Shown one piece after another: positions 23,753 to 26,945 of a stretch of DNA of 26,945 bases. The stretch covers positions 1 through 26,945 of the forward strand of contig JAIESC010000235.1 in assembly GCA_019746355.1 (NCBI GenBank). Direction: 5' to 3'. The notes under the pieces were generated by a model. The model was not told the DNA's origin, did no database searches, and saw only the letters and a list, made by a program, of their open reading frames with translations. The DNA is from Xanthobacteraceae bacterium. GTDB taxonomy: Bacteria; Pseudomonadota; Alphaproteobacteria; Rhizobiales; Xanthobacteraceae. A program made the translations under genes and the position numbers. Position 1 is the first letter of the stretch, and the number at the start of each line of letters is the position of its first letter.

Positions 23753-23828
23753 CCAGTGTCGCGGTTCGGAAGTTCGCCTGAATTCTCGGCTGGCTCCGAA
23801 GCGAACTTCCGAACCAAAGCGACACTGG
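23753..23828 (-). repeat. 76-bp palindromic repeat, copy A (inverted)
   Basis: A 10-bp stem (23753-23762 with 23819-23828), a 3-nt AAA bulge on the right arm, then a 15-bp stem (23763-23777 with 23801-23815) close a 23-nt loop. Read on the minus strand it has the same layout and much the same arm sequence as copy B, including AGTGTC, the TTT bulge and GAAGTTCGC. Confidence 0.88.
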
Positions 23829-23841
23829 CACTTGTAAGCTT

Positions 23842-23917
23842 CAAGTGTCCCTTTGGACCCGAAGTTCGCAAAAATGTGTGCTGAGCAATCATGCGAACTT
23901 CGGGTCCGGGACACTTG
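23842..23917 (+). repeat. 76-bp palindromic repeat, copy B
   Basis: A 10-bp stem (23842-23851 with 23908-23917), a 3-nt TTT bulge on the left arm, then a 16-bp perfect stem (23855-23870 with 23892-23907) close a 21-nt loop. The copy overlaps the 3' end of the upstream MaoC-like gene, whose stop codon (23889-23891) lies in the loop. It is 13 bp from copy A and in opposite orientation. Confidence 0.9.
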
Positions 23918-24398
23918 CGCTGCGCCGCCCGATCATCAGCGACGTGCTGAGCGTCATCACCGGCACGCCGGAGTCGTTGAAGATCTCGAAGTCGAGCTTG
24001 ACGAAGCCCATGTCGGGCCGGCTCTTTGAAACGCGTGCCTCGGCGACCGTGGCGCGCAGGTGCAAGTCGTCGTCGGGGCGGATCGGCTTGAGCCACCTCA
24101 CCGCGTCGACGCCCGGCGCGCCCATCGAGGCAGACTGGCCGACGAAGGCATCGACCGACATCCGCATCAGGATGCAGCAGGCGTACCAGCCCGACGCGCT
24201 CAAGCCCCCCATCATGGTGTCCTTCGCCGCCGCCTCGTCGAGGTGCATCGGCTGTGGATCGAATTCGGCGGCAAAGCCGATCATCTCCTCGCGCGGCACG
24301 CGGCGCGGCCCATGCTTGAACACGCGGCCGGGCGTAAAATCCTCGAAATGGAGCTTGGACACCGGGAGCTTGATTTCATTTCCGACGGGATTGGTCAT
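23889..24398 (-). CDS. MaoC-like hydratase (upstream copy)
   Basis: A 169-residue MaoC-family hot-dog protein, clearly related to its downstream neighbour. The dyad is Asp47 and His52 in EFDPQPMHLDE; LSASGWYACCILMRMSVD and VRWLKPIRPDDDLHLRATV correspond to the matching blocks of the other copy. The start is ATG at 24398. The last residues (about ASVPDPKFA) and the TGA stop are encoded by palindromic repeat B, so the native C-terminus was probably replaced when the repeat inserted; the hot-dog core is complete before that point. The pair may act as a heteromer, as for other split hydratases, or on different substrates. It is divergent from the DUF4282 gene, 125 bp away. Confidence 0.88.
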   Translation of the reverse strand: MTNPVGNEIKLPVSKLHFEDFTPGRVFKHGPRRVPREEMIGFAAEFDPQPMHLDEAAAKDTMMGGLSASGWYACCILMRMSVDAFVGQSASMGAPGVDAVRWLKPIRPDDDLHLRATVAEARVSKSRPDMGFVKLDFEIFNDSGVPVMTLSTSLMIGRRSASVPDPKFA

Positions 24399-24523
24399 CG
24401 GCTTCTATCATCCACAAGCGGCGCTGTCCCGTTTGTTGCCGCCGCAATAACGGCGCGAATCGGACATGATCGTTCGGAATTGCTAGATTTGCCTTAGAGG
24501 CGTCCCGGGCGACAGGAGGGTTT

Positions 24524-24814
24524 ATGTTCAGCTTCAGCGACCTGTTTCAGTGGGAGCGCTTTGTCACGCCGTCGATCATCAAGCTGTTCTTCTGGCTCAC
24601 CGTCGGCATTGTCATCCTGTTCGGGCTGTCCGGCATCGCCACCGCATTCAAGCAGATGTCGGCCAGCCCCGGCGCGGGCATCCTGACGCTGCTCGCCGCC
24701 ATCCTCGGCGTCGGCTGCGGCGTGATCTTTGCCCGCATCGCCTCGGAGTTCATCCTGATCGTCTTCCGCATCAACGAGCATCTCGGAGCGCTGCGCGGAC
24801 GCGGGGAGATCTGA
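24524..24814 (+). CDS. DUF4282 domain membrane protein
   Basis: A 96-residue inner-membrane protein of the DUF4282 family. The pattern DLFQWERFVTPSIIKLFFWLTVG, a first membrane helix, a short loop, a second Gly/Ala-rich helix (ILTLLAAILGVGCGVIFARI), and the closing ASEFILIVFRINEHLGALR are diagnostic. The function is unknown. The start is ATG at 24524 behind a strong ribosome site, AGGAGGG. No partner gene is evident; it is followed by a palindromic repeat and then the convergent ychF. Confidence 0.9.
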   Translation: MFSFSDLFQWERFVTPSIIKLFFWLTVGIVILFGLSGIATAFKQMSASPGAGILTLLAAILGVGCGVIFARIASEFILIVFRINEHLGALRGRGEI

Positions 24815-24820
24815 CGCCGC

Positions 24821-24977
24821 CGTCATTCCGGGGCGCGCGTCATAAGCGCGTTCACGCGCGCCTTCAACGCGCTATGGCGAGCCCGGAATCCAGACGCATA
24901 TTCGGTGTGTGTAACTGGATTCCGGGCTCGTTCGCATAAGCGCGTAAACGCGCTCATGCGAACGCCCCGGAATGACG
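24821..24977. repeat. 157-bp nested palindromic element between DUF4282 and ychF
   Basis: Outer arms CGTCATTCCGGGGCG (24821-24835) and its exact complement (24963-24977) enclose a 16-bp perfect stem (24878-24893 with 24915-24930) and a hairpin on its right (TTCGCAT 24931-24937 with ATGCGAA 24956-24962, containing AGCGCGT/ACGCGCT). A further direct copy of 14 bases of the right arm lies at 24989-25002. It is the CCGGAATGAC type of rhizobial palindrome, from memory. It fills the gap between two convergent genes, where it could also stop transcription. Confidence 0.85.
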
Positions 24978-25013
24978 GGGAGAGAGCGCGCCCCGGAATG
25001 ACCGCGGAAGAGA

Positions 25014-26120
25014 TTACGTCGCAAAGCGGAAGTGCATCACGTCGCCGTCGGCAACGACGTACTCTTTGCCCTCCAGCCGCAAGCGGCCCGCATCACGGGC
25101 GCCGGCCTCGCCGCCGTACTTCACATAGTCGTCGAAGGAGATCGTCTCGGCGCGGATGAAGCCGCGCTCGAAGTCGGTGTGGATCACGCCGGCCGCCTGC
25201 GGGCCCTTGGTGCCCTTGGTGATGGTCCAGGCGCGCGCCTCCTTCGGCCCCGCGGTGAAGTAGGTCACGAGATGCAGGAGGTCGTAGCCGGCGCGGATGA
25301 GGCGGTCGAGGCCGGTTTCCTGCAAGCCGAGATCGGCGAGAAAATGCTCCCGCTCCTCGGCCGGCAACGCCGCGATCTCCGATTCGATCTTGGCCGAGAT
25401 CACCACGCAACCCGCGCCCTCGGCCTTGGCCCGCGCCTCGACCTTCTGCGACAGCTCGTTGCCGGTCGCAGCCGAGCTTTCCTCGACGTTGCAGACGTAA
25501 AGCACCGGCAAGGAGGTCAGCAGGCCGAGCTGGTGAAACATCTTCTCCTGCTCGGGCTTGCGCTCGACGAGCCGTGCGGGCTTGCCGTCGCGCAAAAGCT
25601 TCAGCGCGGCCTTGATCAGCTCGAGCATTTCCTTGGCTTCTTTTGCCTCCTCGCCCTGCCCCTTGGCCTTCTTCTCCAGGTTGTCGACGCGCTTCTCCAG
25701 GCTGTCGAGGTCGGCGAGCATCAGCTCGGTCTCGATGGTCTCGATGTCGGCAACCGGATCGATGCGCCCCTCGACGTGGGTGACGTCATCGTCCTTGAAG
25801 CAGCGCACGACATGGGCGATGGCATCGACCTCGCGGATGTTGGCGAGGAACTGATTGCCGAGCCCCTCGCCCTTCGACGCGCCCTTCACCAGCCCGGCGA
25901 TATCGACGAACGACAGCCGCGTCGGCAGTATCTCCGCGGACCCGGCAAGCTTTGCCAGCACCTCGAGCCGCGGATCGGGCACCGCCACCTCGCCGACGTT
26001 CGGCTCGATGGTGCAGAACGGATAGTTCGCCGCCTGCGCCGCCGCGGTCTGCGTCAGCGCATTGAAGAGCGTCGACTTGCCGACATTCGGCATGCCGACG
26101 ATGCCGCATTTGAAGCCCAT
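25014..26120 (-). CDS. ychF: Redox-regulated ATPase YchF (Obg-family P-loop protein)
   Basis: YchF (OLA1 family) is a ribosome-associated P-loop ATPase linked to stress responses and translation. The 368 residues match the family exactly in length. The G1 motif GMPNVGKST is at 9-17, the switch segment [11 protein letters not shown] follows, and G3 is [22 protein letters not shown]. The G4 position reads NVEE rather than NKxD, the known change that shifts preference from GTP to ATP. A coiled-coil insert ([25 protein letters not shown]) and the C-terminal TGS domain ([31 protein letters not shown]) are complete. The start is ATG at 26120. It follows pth by 24 bp in the conserved rplY-pth-ychF order. 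Confidence 0.97.
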   Translation of the reverse strand: MGFKCGIVGMPNVGKSTLFNALTQTAAAQAANYPFCTIEPNVGEVAVPDPRLEVLAKLAGSAEILPTRLSFVDIAGLVKGASKGEGLGNQFLANIREVDAIAHVVRCFKDDDVTHVEGRIDPVADIETIETELMLADLDSLEKRVDNLEKKAKGQGEEAKEAKEMLELIKAALKLLRDGKPARLVERKPEQEKMFHQLGLLTSLPVLYVCNVEESSAATGNELSQKVEARAKAEGAGCVVISAKIESEIAALPAEEREHFLADLGLQETGLDRLIRAGYDLLHLVTYFTAGPKEARAWTITKGTKGPQAAGVIHTDFERGFIRAETISFDDYVKYGGEAGARDAGRLRLEGKEYVVADGDVMHFRFAT

Positions 26121-26144
26121 GATTTTCTCTTGCCTATCCCGTCG

Positions 26145-26762
26145 TTACTTTGCGCCCTTGTCGTCGACCTCGGGGCCGAAGCCCTTGGCGTCCATCGCAA
26201 GGTGCACCTTGTTCTGAAACGTCGAGTCCTGACCGCGCGCCAGGAGCTCCGCATTGTCGGCAATGATGTCGATCAGCGCCTCGACCCACGGCCGCTCGCT
26301 TTTCGCAAAGTCATTGAGCACATAGCCGTGCACCAGCTCCTTCACGCCGGGATGACCAATGCCGATCCGCACCCGCCGGTAGTCGTTGCCGATGTGCTCG
26401 GTGACCGAGCGAAGCCCGTTGTGGCCGGCGATCCCGCCGCCCGCCTTCACCCGCACCTTGGCCGGCGGCAGATCGAGCTCGTCGTGAAACACCACGACCT
26501 GCGAAACGTCGAGCTTGTAGAAATGCATCGCCTCGCCGACCGCGCGCCCGGACTCGTTCATGTAGGTGCCGGGCAGCAGAAGCTGCACCCGCGCGCCGCC
26601 GATCGGCCCCTCGGTCGCGACGCCCTGGAAACGCCTGCGCCACGGCGGCAAGCCGTGGCGCTTGGCGATGGCCTCGACGGCCATGAAGCCGACGTTGTGG
26701 CGTTGGCCGGCATGTTTCGCGCCGGGATTTCCGAGCCCGACGAAAAGCAGCATGCCCGACAT
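26145..26762 (-). CDS. pth: Peptidyl-tRNA hydrolase
   Basis: Pth releases peptides from peptidyl-tRNA that has dropped off the ribosome. The 205 residues fit the family. The active-site block is [18 protein letters not shown], with Asn12 and the catalytic His22; further conserved elements are TYMNESG and [28 protein letters not shown], with the expected Asp and Asn. Position 17 is His, where most bacterial enzymes have Tyr next to the catalytic loop. ATG at 26762 is used; an in-frame ATG at 26753 ([11 protein letters not shown]) is nearly as good. A pair of tandem hairpin repeats fills the gap to the upstream L25 gene, and ychF follows. Confidence 0.96.
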   Translation of the reverse strand: MSGMLLFVGLGNPGAKHAGQRHNVGFMAVEAIAKRHGLPPWRRRFQGVATEGPIGGARVQLLLPGTYMNESGRAVGEAMHFYKLDVSQVVVFHDELDLPPAKVRVKAGGGIAGHNGLRSVTEHIGNDYRRVRIGIGHPGVKELVHGYVLNDFAKSERPWVEALIDIIADNAELLARGQDSTFQNKVHLAMDAKGFGPEVDDKGAK

Positions 26763-26844
26763 CCAGTTGGAGCCTGACCCAGCAACGGATCAGGCTCGCT
26801 TGCCAGTTGGAGCCTGACCCGGCAAGCCGGATCAGGCCCACTTG
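26763..26844. repeat. Two tandem ~41-bp hairpin repeats between rplY and pth
   Basis: Copies at 26763-26802 and 26803-26844 both begin CCAGTTGGAGCCTGACCC and end in CTTG. Each folds: copy one by GAGCCTGA (26770-26777) with TCAGGCTC (26790-26797); copy two by GCCTGA (26812-26817) with TCAGGC (26832-26837) around an inner CCGGC/GCCGG stem. They occupy the entire gap just upstream of the pth start, leaving no room for another promoter. No T-run follows. Confidence 0.85.
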
Positions 26845-26846
26845 CG

Positions 26847-26945
26847 TTACTTCTTCGGCGCAGCGCCGCCGGCGGGAGCAGCGCCCGCGGCGGGAGCGGC
26901 ACCAGCGGCCGGAGCAGCGGCACCGGCAGCCGGAGCAGCAGCGCC
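26847..26945 (-). CDS. rplY: 50S ribosomal protein L25/Ctc, C-terminal tail
   Basis: The frame enters from the right edge and ends in TAA (26847-26849). The visible 32 residues are an Ala/Pro/Gly repeat ending GGAAPKK, the low-complexity tail typical of long (Ctc-type) L25 proteins in rhizobia. Identification leans on the tail plus position immediately upstream of pth and ychF, where rplY is usually found. L25 binds 5S rRNA in the large subunit. The folded domains lie outside the window. Confidence 0.75.
   Translation of the reverse strand, partial: GAAAPAAGAAAPAAGAAPAAGAAPAGGAAPKK

Noticed and set aside
23744..23914. N-terminal extension of the downstream MaoC-like gene
   Set aside because: This stretch is translation through the two palindromic repeats, and the real start at 23743 has a ribosome site and the family N-terminus.
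25032..26777. 581-codon open frame on the plus strand
   Set aside because: It lies antisense to ychF and pth, both unmistakable. Composition (His, Arg, Leu, Gln) is that of a reverse-complement shadow.

Overview
The window is GC-rich DNA from an alphaproteobacterium, most likely a Hyphomicrobiales member near Bradyrhizobiaceae/Xanthobacteraceae. This rests on the families present (DUF2093, DUF4170, DUF6101, DUF4282, the lpxK-waaA-DUF374 cluster), frequent GTG/TTG starts, the Ala/Pro-rich L25 tail, and several classes of intergenic palindrome that I recall from Rhizobiales genomes. The family and synteny calls come from recognition of sequence motifs; no search was run.

Left third (1-10491), mostly housekeeping. 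The 3' end of xseA is followed by a POT-family peptide transporter, a metal-dependent cyclase/kynurenine-formamidase-like enzyme and a secreted dienelactone-hydrolase-like protein, then DUF2093. On the minus strand lies a tightly packed set reading pmbA > cysQ-like phosphatase > DUF4170 > (palindromic repeats) > DUF374 acyltransferase-like > waaA > lpxK. Neighbouring genes overlap by 8-14 nt in several places, so translation is probably coupled. waaA and lpxK build the Kdo-lipid A core at the inner membrane; the DUF374 protein is a plausible partner. DUF6101 follows on the plus strand.

Middle (10492-19140), accessory. A hairpin-rich stretch includes a striking 159-nt multi-arm structure. It is followed by an orphan GAAC-N7-GAAC (LexA-type) site, a patatin-like phospholipase with a GntP-family permease, a 750-bp gene-poor stretch with degenerate repeat sequence, a small membrane or secreted ORF, and an 1125-aa SAM/class III cyclase/AAA ATPase/TPR signalling protein. 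Facing that protein is a decayed amidohydrolase pseudogene with two frameshifts, an apparent internal deletion and a lost 3' end. From memory, DUF6101 and ubiA sit close together in related genomes, so this block looks like an insertion.

Right third (19150-26945), largely housekeeping again. It holds ubiA (ubiquinone synthesis) behind a Pro/Gln-rich secreted protein, rsmE, an MFS transporter coupled by ATGA to a MaoC-like hydratase, a second MaoC-like gene, a DUF4282 membrane protein, and the conserved rplY-pth-ychF translation-associated cluster. Two inverted copies of a 76-bp palindromic repeat separate the MaoC genes, and one of them supplies the stop codon of the upstream gene.

No tRNA, rRNA, CRISPR array or intact transposase was seen. 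The strongest candidates for something undescribed are the 10686-10844 structured element and the accessory cyclase locus; neither is proven to be a new system.
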